A stretch of DNA of 62,764 nt from an uncultured Porphyromonadaceae bacterium (GTDB lineage: Bacteria > Bacteroidota > Bacteroidia > Bacteroidales > Muribaculaceae), in contig CAMWTJ010000010.1 of the NCBI GenBank assembly GCA_947177185.1, forward strand, positions 1 through 62,764, read 5' to 3'. Numbering within the stretch: the stretch's first letter is position 1; each line of letters starts with the position of its first letter. This document shows positions 1 through 8,388 of this stretch, piece by piece. Position numbers and translations under genes: made by a program. The notes under the pieces were generated by a model. It saw nothing but the letters and a program-made list of their open reading frames with translations, did not search any database and was not told the origin of the DNA.

Positions 1-528
1 CTGCATGGCTACGTCGCGGCCCACCTGATAGTCTACACCTTCCTGATTGAAACCAACGATGGTGGCGAGCTTGTTGCCGAGGTGGTTGTAGCTCATTGTG
101 GAAGCAGCCTCAAGGCTCTCGTAGGCGCCTATTTCGGTTTTTTCGCCGGTTTTGCCGGTTTCCTCCACTACGAGGTCGGCCACGGTGCGTCCGCCGATTT
201 CAAGAGCCTTGACGTCGTCGAGGGTCTTGCAGCGTGCAGCTACAGCAGCGTCGAGTATTTCCTGTGTAAGAGCAACGAAGCCTGCGTTTTTGGCCACGAA
301 GTCGGTTTCACACTTGAGGGCGAGCACAGCTGCGAAAGTGCCTTCGTTCTTGGCGAGAACGCAGCCTTCGGCAGCCTCGCGGTCTTCGCGCTTGGCAGCT
401 ACGGCCTGGCCTTTCTTGCGAAGGATTTCAACAGCAGCTTCGATGTCGCCGTTGGTTTCGGCCAGAGCTTTTTTGCAGTCCATCAGGCCGGCGCTTGTGA
501 GGTGGCGCAGCTTGGTGATATCTGCCAT
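1..528 (-). CDS. tsf: Elongation factor Ts, N-terminal part (runs off window)
   Basis: Guanine-nucleotide exchange factor for EF-Tu in translation. The minus strand reads without a stop from an ATG at 528 to the window edge, 176 codons. The N-terminus is the usual EF-Ts UBA-like domain (MADITKLRHLTSAGLMDCKK), and the last residues before the edge are the conserved VGRDVAMQ. An in-frame ATG four codons upstream (540) is possible, but MADITKLR is the usual start. It follows rpsB by about 70 nt, the standard rpsB-tsf pairing. The C-terminal part is outside the window. Confidence 0.95.
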   Translation of the reverse strand, partial: MADITKLRHLTSAGLMDCKKALAETNGDIEAAVEILRKKGQAVAAKREDREAAEGCVLAKNEGTFAAVLALKCETDFVAKNAGFVALTQEILDAAVAARCKTLDDVKALEIGGRTVADLVVEETGKTGEKTEIGAYESLEAASTMSYNHLGNKLATIVGFNQEGVDYQVGRDVAMQ

Positions 529-597
529 GGATGGTGCCATATCTGTGAATATTTGAGAGGTTTATACTATGATAAATTCGGTGGAAACAGGTCAGGA

Positions 598-1434
598 TTA
601 TTCTGCTTCGGGAGCTTCTTCGGCTGCAGCGGGGGCTTCTTCGGCCACAACGGCTTCGCCTTCTACGTCGGCACGACGCACGCGGCGGCGTTCGCGACGG
701 GGAGCAGCTTCAGCGGATGCATCCTTGTCGGTGTCTACTTTTTCGACTTTGCGCTCTTCAAGACCTTCGGCCATAGCGGCTACGATGGTGTCGAGCACGA
801 GCTCGATGCTCTTGCTTGCGTCGTCGTTGCAGGGGATCACGTAGTCCACGCCGTTGGGGTCGCTGTTGGTGTCGACCATAGCGAACACGGGGATACCGAG
901 GCGGTTTGCCTCAGCCACGGCGATGCGCTCTTTGAGCACGTCGACCACGAAGAGTGCGCTGGGAAGACGGTTGAGGTCGGCGATGGAGCCGAGGGTCTTC
1001 TCAAGTTTGGCGCGCTGACGCGAAATCTGCAGACGTTCGCGCTTGGAGAGGTTGTCGAAAGTGCCGTCCTTAGCCATGCGGTCGATGGTGGTCATCTTCT
1101 TCACAGCCTTGCGGATGGTGGGGAAGTTGGTGAGCATGCCGCCGGGCCAGCGCTCGATCACGTAGGGCATGTTGATGGTCGAAGCCTTGTCTGCAACGAC
1201 CTGTTTGGCCTGTTTCTTGGTTGCCACGAAGAGCACTTTCTTGCCCTGTCTGGCGATGTTTTTGAGAGCTGCGGCAGCTTCGTCGAGCTTGGCAGCTGTC
1301 TTATAGAGGTCAATGATGTGGATACCGTTGCGCTCCATGAAGATGTAAGGAGCCATGGCGGGATTCCATTTGCGTTTGAGGTGGCCGAAATGGCATCCTG
1401 CCTCGAGGAGTTGTTCAAAAGTGGGTGTTGCCAT
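598..1434 (-). CDS. rpsB: 30S ribosomal protein S2
   Basis: Small-subunit ribosomal protein S2. The start is placed at the ATG at 1434 (MATPTFEQLLEAGCHFGH), which matches S2 N-termini; the open frame extends 22 codons further upstream, but those residues do not look like S2. Typical blocks are visible (HLKRKWNPAMAPYIF, RWPGGMLTNF). The last roughly 45 residues are an acidic, Ala/Glu-rich tail with an Arg-rich patch, as in many Bacteroidetes S2 proteins. The 145 nt between rpsI and this start carry no gene I can see. It lies in the rplM-rpsI-rpsB-tsf operon. Confidence 0.97.
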   Translation of the reverse strand: MATPTFEQLLEAGCHFGHLKRKWNPAMAPYIFMERNGIHIIDLYKTAAKLDEAAAALKNIARQGKKVLFVATKKQAKQVVADKASTINMPYVIERWPGGMLTNFPTIRKAVKKMTTIDRMAKDGTFDNLSKRERLQISRQRAKLEKTLGSIADLNRLPSALFVVDVLKERIAVAEANRLGIPVFAMVDTNSDPNGVDYVIPCNDDASKSIELVLDTIVAAMAEGLEERKVEKVDTDKDASAEAAPRRERRRVRRADVEGEAVVAEEAPAAAEEAPEAE

Positions 1435-1579
1435 ACTTTTAAAAAGAGTTGGTTTACGTTCTTGTGGGAATTGCAACCGTGCGGTAGGGAACGTGTCCAT
1501 CCACGCGGTTTAGATACTAAACACTGATTATAGTGCAAGACTGCGCTGTCAGGCCGCCATGCGGCCGACGGGCGAAATC

Positions 1580-1966
1580 TTAACGCTTGCTGAACTGGAA
1601 GCGCTTGCGGGCTTTGGGCTGACCGGGCTTTTTGCGTTCTACGGCGCGGGCGTCGCGGGTCATGAAGCCTGCTTTGCGGAGCACAGCCTTGTCGTCGGGG
1701 TTGATTTTGACGAGGGCGCGTGCGATACCGAGGCGGAGGGCCTCAGCCTGGCCTTTGTAGCCACCGCCGTCAAGATTGACGTGGATGTCGTACTTCTCGG
1801 CAGCGTCGATGGTGGTCAGGGGCTGCTTTACGATGAACTGGAGAATCGAAGAGGGGAAATACACTTCGAGGGGACGCTTGTTGATGGTGATGACGCCGGT
1901 ACCTTCCTTGAGGATTACGCGTGCCACGGCGGCCTTACGACGGCCTACTGCATTGATATTTTCCAT
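1580..1966 (-). CDS. rpsI: 30S ribosomal protein S9
   Basis: S9, 128 aa, whose C-terminal tail reaches the P site of the 30S subunit. The N-terminus [17 protein letters not shown] and the basic C-terminus ending in KRFQFSKR are diagnostic. It starts 8 nt after the rplM stop, so the two are co-transcribed and probably coupled, the near-universal L13-S9 pair. Confidence 0.98.
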   Translation of the reverse strand: MENINAVGRRKAAVARVILKEGTGVITINKRPLEVYFPSSILQFIVKQPLTTIDAAEKYDIHVNLDGGGYKGQAEALRLGIARALVKINPDDKAVLRKAGFMTRDARAVERKKPGQPKARKRFQFSKR

Positions 1967-1974
1967 TCTTTCGA

Positions 1975-2454
1975 TTATTTCAGGGTGTTAACATCAACAA
2001 CGACGGGGTTCTGAGCTGCATGGGGATGCTCGGGACCGTTGTACACGTGCATGTTCTCGATGAGGCGACGGCCCAGACGGTTTTTGGGCAGCATGCCTTT
2101 CATTACACGGATAAAGAGGGGGTGCATGCCGGGCTTGAGGTGCTTGTTGAAGCTCTTTTTCATGAGCACCTCGGGGGTGAGCTCGCGCTGACCGCCGGGA
2201 TAGCCGGTGTAGTTGAGGTAGATGCGGTCGGTCATTTTTTTGCCGGTGAGGCGCACCTTGTCGGCATTGATGATGATAACGTTGTCGCCGCACTCCACGT
2301 TGGGGGAGTAGCTGGGCTTGTTCTTGCCGCGGAGCAGGATGGCGACTTTCGAGCACAGACGGCCAAGGGGCTGGTCGGTTGCGTCGATCACCACCCACTG
2401 GTGTTCAACGCTCTGTGCGTTGGGTGAAAGGGTTTTGTAGCTTAAAGTATCCAC
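1975..2454 (-). CDS. rplM: 50S ribosomal protein L13
   Basis: L13, 159 aa, an early-assembling large-subunit protein. It shows the family blocks [33 protein letters not shown] and [10 protein letters not shown], then [21 protein letters not shown]. It is the first gene of the operon, with a clear promoter upstream. Between GGQRE and GMLPKN the sequence ([20 protein letters not shown]) looks a little longer than in Bacteroides L13, a lineage feature I cannot verify here. Confidence 0.97.
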   Translation of the reverse strand: MDTLSYKTLSPNAQSVEHQWVVIDATDQPLGRLCSKVAILLRGKNKPSYSPNVECGDNVIIINADKVRLTGKKMTDRIYLNYTGYPGGQRELTPEVLMKKSFNKHLKPGMHPLFIRVMKGMLPKNRLGRRLIENMHVYNGPEHPHAAQNPVVVDVNTLK

Positions 2455-2568
2455 TTTGGTTAATTTCTTGATTAGTTGTTAATTAAATGCCGCACGCACA
2501 GACCCGGCTCGGCCAAAAGCACAAAGCCCGATTGCCGGCAAAACTTTAATTTGGACATAATCGGCCTG

Positions 2569-2598
2569 CAAAGGTACAATTTTTTTCTCACATAACAA
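2569..2598 (-). promoter_or_regulatory. Promoter of the rplM operon
   Basis: On the minus strand TACCTTTG (2576-2569) matches the Bacteroidetes -7 consensus TAnnTTTG, with TTG at 2598-2596, 19 nt upstream, as the -33 box. Transcription would start near 2562, giving a leader of about 108 nt before rplM. The leader has room for autogenous control, but I see no specific structure. Confidence 0.75.
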
Positions 2599-2654
2599 TG
2601 CGCAATGCAGAAATTTATTTAACGGATGTTCAATAATCATTGTAAAACACCCGG

Positions 2655-2670
2655 CAGCAATGATTTGCTG
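2655..2670 (-). terminator. Weak hairpin at the end of cluster A
   Basis: A perfect 6-bp stem with a 4-nt loop (CAGCAA-ATCA-TTGCTG on the minus strand) starts 2 nt after the stop of the last cluster A gene. No U-run follows directly, so termination may be incomplete and could read into the rplM promoter region. Nothing else resembling a terminator is seen here. Confidence 0.35.
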
Positions 2671-2671
2671 T

Positions 2672-3690
2672 TCAGGGAAACAGGAAGCGGTGCACGGGTC
2701 CGGCATAGCGGCCGGCAAGCCTGTCGAAGCCTACGCACGCCCACGCTATCAGCACCGATACGGCTATGAGCACGGGAAACTCTATGTACACCGGCCCCAC
2801 GATGCTCTGCAGACCTTCCGACAGGTCGATGGCAGCGATGGTGAATATGATGAAATAGTGAAACAGGTATATTGGCAGCGTGTTTTTACCGAAGGTGATG
2901 AGCATGGTGCTCAGGCGGCTCTCGCCGCTCCAGAAGTCGCGCATATAGTAAAAGACTCCCAGCACCGTGACTATGCCGGCGAAGCTCGTAAGACGGCACA
3001 CCATGCTCGAGTCGGACAGATAGGAGAGGCCGAACAGCAGCACCACCGCCGCGAAGCACCATTTGTTGCGTATCACGTACAGAAATTCGTCGTAATACAG
3101 CCTGACAGCGGCGCCGAAGAAAAAGTAAGGCGCGAGCGAGATAGTCTGCGTGAGCGAGAGGAAGCCGCCTATGGGGCCGGTCATGAAATCGCGGGCGAAA
3201 CGCATGGCCACCGACCCCATGGCGAAGAGGACTATCGTTGCGGCCGCGTACACCACGAGCTGCGTGCGGCGTGAGGCTCCGGCAGCCGTCATGGCATAAG
3301 ACGCCACGGCAAACACCAGAAACGTCTGCACGAGGCTGTAGGTGAACCAGTAGCCGCCCTTGTGGGCGTCAAAAAGCGTATTTTCTACCCCCCCCTGTAT
3401 ATTTCACTGAATATCAAGAATATAGCCACCGTAGGCCACAATTGCTTGAGCAAGCGGTTTTTCACGCGCTTTTTCAGGAGGGCGGCGTCGTAGCAACCGT
3501 AGGCGAAAAATCCGCTCACAAAAAAGAACAGCGGCATCCTCACCCGCGAGAACACATACAGCACGCCGCTGTCGTCGCCGGGATTGTGCATGCTGCGTAT
3601 CACAAAGTGAAAGTATATAACGAGCAGAATCGTGAAACCGCGCATGGCGTCGATATAGTCCAGGCGCGGGCGTGATAATTTATCGGTCAT
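2672..3690 (-). CDS. Acyltransferase family 3 membrane protein, phase-OFF by frameshift at a G8 tract
   Basis: OafA/YrhL-type multi-pass O-acyltransferase that would add acetyl or another acyl group to the cluster A glycan in the inner membrane. The N-terminal part (from ATG 3690) has RLDYIDAMRGFTILLVIYFH and SRVRMPLFFFVSGFF, the family's catalytic-His and Arg region. Translation then runs into G8 at 3395-3388 and stops at TAG (3387-3385) after 101 aa. The rest of the protein (4-6 membrane segments, ending FLFP) continues in another frame. One more G gives EIYRGGVENTLFDAHKGGYWFT and a continuous 339-aa protein, normal for the family. It is the last gene of cluster A. A sequencing error in the run is the alternative. 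Confidence 0.85.
3388..3395 (-). repeat. Homopolymer tract G8-TA (gene OFF; G9 restores)
   Basis: Eight C on the plus strand, G8 followed by TAG on the coding strand, in an AT-rich stretch of an otherwise GC-rich gene. The present length puts TAG in frame directly after the tract. Confidence 0.9.
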
Positions 3691-3720
3691 TTTATTACTA
3701 TTTTTATTTTCTTTTACGTT

Positions 3721-4779
3721 TTATTTTCTTTTACGGGCAAACAGCGGCAACAGACGCGTCAGCGCCAGCGAAAGAGGCACAAACACGGCCAGCGCCGTGA
3801 GCAGTATCACCACCGGCTCGGAACTGGCGTATATCAGCTTCTGCAGGTGGCACGAGCCGGTATAGGCCAGGCCGTGCACAAACCACAGCGTCATGCTTAT
3901 GCCGCCGAAAAACAGCAGCACGCTGTCGAGCATGCGCGAATCAAACAAGTTCAGGAGCTTGACAGTGAAATAAATGAAGCCTGCGGCTATACAAGCCTCC
4001 ATCATGTACACCGCGGCCTCGGCCGCTCCATTGCCGTGGAAGCGCATGGCCAGGGCCAGCACAAGCGTGCGCGCCGCGAGCATGAGCAATAAGCCGCTGA
4101 GCATCAAAATCTTACCCCCCCCCATTAATTTTGTGGTATTTTCCGCTTTCGCAAACAGGTCGTACTTGGCCACACATATGCCCAGCACTCCCGACAGCAG
4201 CGGCACGAAATAGCCGCCGAGCCAGACGGTGTTGGCACACATAAGCAGCGCCACCGCGCCCACCACGGCAGTATCCTGCAGCGGGCCCCGCTGCATGGCG
4301 CGGTACAGCACGGGGCTTACGATTACGAACACTATATAATAGAACACGTACCATGCGAACACCACGTTGACTTCCGGGCGGTGCACAGTCGTGCCGAGCC
4401 CGAAGGCATTGGCCAGCGCGGTGCGCGGGGCCGGCAGAGTGTCGCCGCTCAGCCACGCCACGGCCAGGAACAGCACGCACACCACCCAGTAGCCTGTAAG
4501 AAAATCGAGGATGCGCCTCAGGCGCTTGCCCCAAGTGTCGAAAAGGTTCCACCGCCGCCACAGCACATATCCGCTTGAGAAAGCGAACACGTAGATGCAG
4601 ATATTTCCCAGCCGGCCTATGAGCCACACGGCCTTGTTGACGAGCGGACCAAACACAGAGTCGACCACGCAGCCGTCCACAAGCCAGTCGGCGTACGTGA
4701 ACAGATGGTGAATCAACATCAGCAGGATCGCTACGCCGGCCACCTTTTTGGCCTCCTGCGCGCCGTAGAACTCTTTCAT
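3721..4779 (-). CDS. Acyltransferase family 3 membrane protein, phase-variable, ON at G9
   Basis: 352-aa multi-pass membrane acyltransferase, probably an O-acylating enzyme of cluster A. It starts MKEFYGAQEAKKVAGVAILL, then has the His-containing LMLIHHLFTY and about ten hydrophobic segments, and ends in a basic KRK. The family call rests on topology and the N-terminal His motif; sequence similarity to OafA looks modest. A G9 tract (4123-4115) encodes MGGGK near residue 219, in frame. Gain or loss of one G would truncate the protein at about two thirds. The start overlaps the preceding GT4 stop by 4 nt, so the two are translationally coupled. Confidence 0.8.
   Translation of the reverse strand: MKEFYGAQEAKKVAGVAILLMLIHHLFTYADWLVDGCVVDSVFGPLVNKAVWLIGRLGNICIYVFAFSSGYVLWRRWNLFDTWGKRLRRILDFLTGYWVVCVLFLAVAWLSGDTLPAPRTALANAFGLGTTVHRPEVNVVFAWYVFYYIVFVIVSPVLYRAMQRGPLQDTAVVGAVALLMCANTVWLGGYFVPLLSGVLGICVAKYDLFAKAENTTKLMGGGKILMLSGLLLMLAARTLVLALAMRFHGNGAAEAAVYMMEACIAAGFIYFTVKLLNLFDSRMLDSVLLFFGGISMTLWFVHGLAYTGSCHLQKLIYASSEPVVILLTALAVFVPLSLALTRLLPLFARKRK
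4115..4123 (-). repeat. Homopolymer tract G9-TA (gene ON)
   Basis: Nine C on the plus strand; the coding strand reads ATG GGG GGG GGT AAG. Both flanks are AT-rich (ACAAAATTAAT before, TAAGATTTTGATG after). Confidence 0.9.
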
Positions 4780-6062
4780 CGCTTTAGTTTTCGTTTCAGT
4801 ACTGCCTTAAAACGCGCCAGCGTGTCGCCGAGCAGCCCCACCGGCGGGACAAACGGCAGATAGCGGCGCAAGCGCGCGTTTCGCTGCCGGCGGCGGAACT
4901 CGCGCGGTATGTCGATGTGCTCCTCCATAGGCACGCCGTCGCGCACCGACTCGAAAATGGCTATCCACTTGCTTCCCACGCTGTCCATCGAGAAATTGCG
5001 CCCGATGTGGTCTATGACGGGCGTGCAGTCGAAGGAGTCGTCGAGCAGCGCGTCGGCTATGCGCTGCGCCAGCTCACCGCGCTTGCGCACCAGCACGTTG
5101 GGAGCCGGCACGGTGTCTATGTAGCCGGAGCTCCACGACGTGACCACGCGGCAGCCGCACAGCTCCATCTCCACGGCGCAGATGCAGAACGTTTCGGTGG
5201 CGCCGTCGGGGTTGGGCACGCCCACGCGGCAGCGGGCCATCACGTCGTATTTCTCCTGAGCCAGCTGCCCGTGAAGGATTATCGAAGGGTGCAGGCCGCC
5301 GTCGGGGCCCTTTATGTGGTCGGCGAACGTGGCTTCGTAATCCTCGGCGGCAATGCCGAGCGGGCCCATGTGGGCGTCGGCGCCGTACAGGTTGGCCGAG
5401 CCTATCACGTGCAGGCGTGCGTCGGGCACAGCCTTGAGCACCTCCGGCCACGCCTTGGCCAGCACATGGAAGCCTTTGGACTCGTCGAGCGCGCCCATGA
5501 ACACCACATCGTGCGGACGCTTGGCAAACGGCACGGCCTCGCGGAGGCGGTCCACAGCCTTGTCGTGCGACACCGCATTGAACGCATACGTCGATTTGGC
5601 CGCCACGGGATTGTCGATAAAGCCCAGCATGTGGCCGCGGCTCACAAACACCACCTTGCGCACGCCGGGGTGGCGCGCATACAGCAGATGGCGATACATC
5701 GAGCCCACGCAGTGGCACCACGCCACCACAGCCGTGGATGTGCCGTCGAACGCCTTGATATGGCCCAGCGGCCAGCGCGAGTCGAGCACGAGCACGTCGA
5801 TGCCGCGCCGGCGGCACTGCTCGGGCATCTCGGCCATGGACGCGCCCACCACCATGTCGTAGCCGTCGCCCATGTCGTAGCGGCCGCCCTGAAACACCGT
5901 GAGCTTCCAGCCCGGATGCGACTCGGCATAGCGCCGCAGCCATGTGGCCAGCATGATAAACTCATATTCCGTGCCACCGATGCCGGGATTGCCGGCCGTG
6001 AGCACCTTCGTGCAGTCGAACACCCGCGAGGGCGTGCCGCCTATGTATATTCCTATGTGCAT
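4776..6062 (-). CDS. Glycosyltransferase group 1 (GT4-like)
   Basis: 428-aa retaining GT-B glycosyltransferase, presumably cytoplasmic and acting on the lipid-linked repeat unit of cluster A. The N-terminus MHIGIYIGG with GNPGIGGTEYEF is the Gly-rich acceptor-side loop. The donor-side block VGVPNPDGATETFCICAVEMELCGCRVV carries the E-x7-E type motif. The C-terminus is basic (LKRKLKR). It resembles the cluster A gene at 15632-16918 in length and motifs ([31 protein letters not shown]), so the two are probably paralogues. It overlaps the following acyltransferase by 4 nt. The sugar is unknown. Confidence 0.85.
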   Translation of the reverse strand: MHIGIYIGGTPSRVFDCTKVLTAGNPGIGGTEYEFIMLATWLRRYAESHPGWKLTVFQGGRYDMGDGYDMVVGASMAEMPEQCRRRGIDVLVLDSRWPLGHIKAFDGTSTAVVAWCHCVGSMYRHLLYARHPGVRKVVFVSRGHMLGFIDNPVAAKSTYAFNAVSHDKAVDRLREAVPFAKRPHDVVFMGALDESKGFHVLAKAWPEVLKAVPDARLHVIGSANLYGADAHMGPLGIAAEDYEATFADHIKGPDGGLHPSIILHGQLAQEKYDVMARCRVGVPNPDGATETFCICAVEMELCGCRVVTSWSSGYIDTVPAPNVLVRKRGELAQRIADALLDDSFDCTPVIDHIGRNFSMDSVGSKWIAIFESVRDGVPMEEHIDIPREFRRRQRNARLRRYLPFVPPVGLLGDTLARFKAVLKRKLKR

Positions 6063-6063
6063 G

Positions 6064-7143
6064 TCAGTATGAAATTTTCAGTCCCAGACGGTCCACGAGC
6101 CAAAACATCGCGTACAGCGCCCTGCCGGCTCTCATTTTCAGCAGCAGATGCGGCAGCAGGGCCTTCTTGTTGCCCGCACGCAGGCGGCTGCGGCGCACCG
6201 ACTCCCTCACCACCGGCAGCGTCAGATAGCCGTGCAGGGTCTTGTAGCCGGCGCGGGTGCGCGACAGCAGCATGGCGAGCTCGAAGCAGCTCATCACGCA
6301 CGAGCCGCCGTACAGTGGCAGCGCCTCGCGGCCCGTGCTCGCCTCGTAAAGCCGGCCCACACGCTCGCGCTCGCTTATCATGTCGAGCTTGTTGCGCAGC
6401 GAGTCAAGCCCTTTTATGTTGGAATACATCAGTCCGTCCTTGCGCGGGAAATAATTGTACAGACAGTCGCGGATGCTCTTCATGGACGCTGCCGCCAGCA
6501 GACACTCGGCGTTGAACACCATGTCCTCGCCCACCTTGACGGGCCTGAATCTGATGCCGTTGTCGTCGACGAGCGCTTTGCGGTAGATCCAGCGCCATAT
6601 CTGGCCTGTTTCTTTAAGAGGCATAAGTACCCCCCCCCTCAGCCAATTATCGAGCTGCTCGAGGCCGAGGCCGAACAGACGCGGAAAAAACACGTCCAGG
6701 ATTTCGCGGTTCGTGCGCAGGTCGTAGTCCTCGACGGGGAGTGCGGGCTCGAAACGCCCGGTCCAGTCGGTGTTGAAACCGAACAGCACCATGTCGTAGC
6801 CGCCGGCGGCTATGGCCTCCACGGCCGTGCTCATGAAGTCGCGCTCCACGCAGTCGTCCGGGTCGCAGAACATCAGGTATTCTCCCGACGCCGCGTCGAG
6901 GCCGGCGTTGCGGGCCGACGACACGCCTCCGTTGGGTTTGTGCACCACGGTTATGCGTCCGTCGCGCGCAGCGTGGCGGTCGAGGGCCTCCGACGTGCCG
7001 TCGGTGCTGCCGTCGTCCACAAATATCAGTTCCTTGTTGGTCCAGTCGGTGTCCAGCAGCGAGTCTACGCAGCGGTCGAGATACTTGCCCACATTGTAGC
7101 ACGGCACAATGACACTGACTTTAGGCTGCTTGTCCATATTCAT
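6064..7143 (-). CDS. Glycosyltransferase family 2, phase-variable, ON at G9
   Basis: 359-aa inverting GT-A glycosyltransferase. It has KVSVIVPCYNVGKYLDRCVDSLL (about 8-30), the nucleotide-binding [22 protein letters not shown], and the DxD-type metal motif in MFCDPDDCVE. A G9 tract (6638-6630) encodes Arg-Gly-Gly-Val (NWLRGGVLMP) at residues 169-172, in frame. It is paralogous to the gene at 8389-9452, which has the same tract at the same codons but in the OFF state. The start overlaps the upstream GT4 stop by 4 nt (7140-7143). Confidence 0.9.
   Translation of the reverse strand: MNMDKQPKVSVIVPCYNVGKYLDRCVDSLLDTDWTNKELIFVDDGSTDGTSEALDRHAARDGRITVVHKPNGGVSSARNAGLDAASGEYLMFCDPDDCVERDFMSTAVEAIAAGGYDMVLFGFNTDWTGRFEPALPVEDYDLRTNREILDVFFPRLFGLGLEQLDNWLRGGVLMPLKETGQIWRWIYRKALVDDNGIRFRPVKVGEDMVFNAECLLAAASMKSIRDCLYNYFPRKDGLMYSNIKGLDSLRNKLDMISERERVGRLYEASTGREALPLYGGSCVMSCFELAMLLSRTRAGYKTLHGYLTLPVVRESVRRSRLRAGNKKALLPHLLLKMRAGRALYAMFWLVDRLGLKISY
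6630..6638 (-). repeat. Homopolymer tract G9-TA (gene ON)
   Basis: Nine C on the plus strand; the coding strand reads AGG GGG GGG GTA. AT-rich flanks on both sides. Its position matches the tract in the paralogue at 8952-8959. Confidence 0.9.
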
Positions 7144-8375
7144 TCAATGGTTTTTGTTATCTGTTTGTACAGCTCCACGGCGGCGCGGGCCTTGGCGTCG
7201 TATGTGAGCGAGCCGCGCGAGGCCGCGATGCGCGCGCTTATGTCGTCGAGCAGAGAGCGGTCGGCATGCACGCGCAGCAGCGCCGCCGCAAAGTCCTGCA
7301 CCGAGCGGTCGGGGTCCGACAGCTCCACCGTGATGCCGGCGAAGTCCTTCACTATCGGACCGAAGCCGCAGGTGTTGAAACACAACACCGGCAGCCCCAC
7401 CGATATGGCTTCGAGCACCACGGTGCTCGTGGCCTCCATGATCGATGTGAACAGCATGATGTCTGATTGCGCCATGAGGCTGAGTATGCGGTCGTGGGGC
7501 ACATTGCCGTGCCACACACACTGCGCGGCCACACCGCCGCACTCGGCCATGCGGTGCATCTCGTCGACCACGGCGGGCGATGCCGTGCCGCACACATGCA
7601 GCTCTATGTCCTTCAGGCCGGTGGCCGCCACAGCGCGCAGGGCCAGGGGCAGCTGCTTGCGGAAATCGAACTTGCCCACCCACACCACACGCAGCGGGCC
7701 GCCGGCGCGGGGCTCGCGCGCAATGTCAGAGGCCCCTACCCCGGTTTCGTTTATCAGCACACTGTCGCGGCCGTAGACCTGCCGGAACACATCGCTCACG
7801 CCCTTCACGGCCGAGATGAGCGCGTCGGCACGCCGCACGGCCGCACGCACGCGCGCCGAGTGGCGATACTGATAGCGGTTGATGGTGTTCTTGAGCATGT
7901 TGAAGAGTCGCTGCCGCGCGGGCGCTCCGCGCAGATACGCCATGGGCATAAGCTCCATGCCGCCCACGGGCCCCCACACGAAGGGCACGTCGGGCAGCTT
8001 CCACAGATAGCCCGGCTCGCGGAAGCCTATCATATTGAGCTGATGCACCACATCTATGCGCCGGGCAGCCATTATCTCCCGCGCCTTGTCCAGCGCGCGG
8101 CGCTGCCAGCGCTCGTAGTGGTAGTAGAAGCGCCAGTCGCCCTGATTCCAGCACATGCGGCGCACGCGGTCCGTCACGGGCAGGTAGTGGAAGGTGATGT
8201 TCGGCGCCTGCGGCAGCATGGCCACGGCAGCCTCTATTTCGTCCTTCCACTGTCCTTCGGTGATCACATCCACATGGCAATACCGGGCCAGGGCCGTCGC
8301 CCAGTTCCACCCCATGCCCTGCTCGCTGCCCCAGTTCGGAGAAACGGCATAGGCGTTCACTAATACATTAAGCAT
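7140..8375 (-). CDS. Glycosyltransferase group 1 (GT4)
   Basis: 411-aa GT-B glycosyltransferase. Visible are NAYAVSPNWGSEQGMGWNWA at the N-terminus (acceptor-domain Gly-rich loop), VWVGKFDFRKQLPLALRAV at the start of the donor domain, and MEATSTVVLEAISVGLPVLC with the catalytic E-x7-E arrangement near the C-terminus. It sits between two GT2 genes and overlaps the next by 4 nt. The sugar is unknown. Confidence 0.88.
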   Translation of the reverse strand: MLNVLVNAYAVSPNWGSEQGMGWNWATALARYCHVDVITEGQWKDEIEAAVAMLPQAPNITFHYLPVTDRVRRMCWNQGDWRFYYHYERWQRRALDKAREIMAARRIDVVHQLNMIGFREPGYLWKLPDVPFVWGPVGGMELMPMAYLRGAPARQRLFNMLKNTINRYQYRHSARVRAAVRRADALISAVKGVSDVFRQVYGRDSVLINETGVGASDIAREPRAGGPLRVVWVGKFDFRKQLPLALRAVAATGLKDIELHVCGTASPAVVDEMHRMAECGGVAAQCVWHGNVPHDRILSLMAQSDIMLFTSIMEATSTVVLEAISVGLPVLCFNTCGFGPIVKDFAGITVELSDPDRSVQDFAAALLRVHADRSLLDDISARIAASRGSLTYDAKARAAVELYKQITKTIE

Positions 8376-8388
8376 CTATATCCGCTGT

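Noticed and set aside
82-1527. Long plus-strand ORF of 481 codons across the ribosomal operon
   Set aside because: It is antisense to tsf, rpsB and the gap between them; no family is recognisable. Long antisense frames are common in this GC-rich DNA.
2479-2718. 79-codon minus-strand ORF before rplM
   Set aside because: It spans the rplM promoter and leader and has no recognisable features.
4917-6515. Plus-strand ORF of 532 codons, and similar long plus-strand ORFs through cluster A (6148-7776, 10122-11156, 19334-20353)
   Set aside because: All are antisense to well-recognised glycosyltransferase, Fe-S protein and other genes and have His/Ala/Arg-rich compositions typical of shadows.
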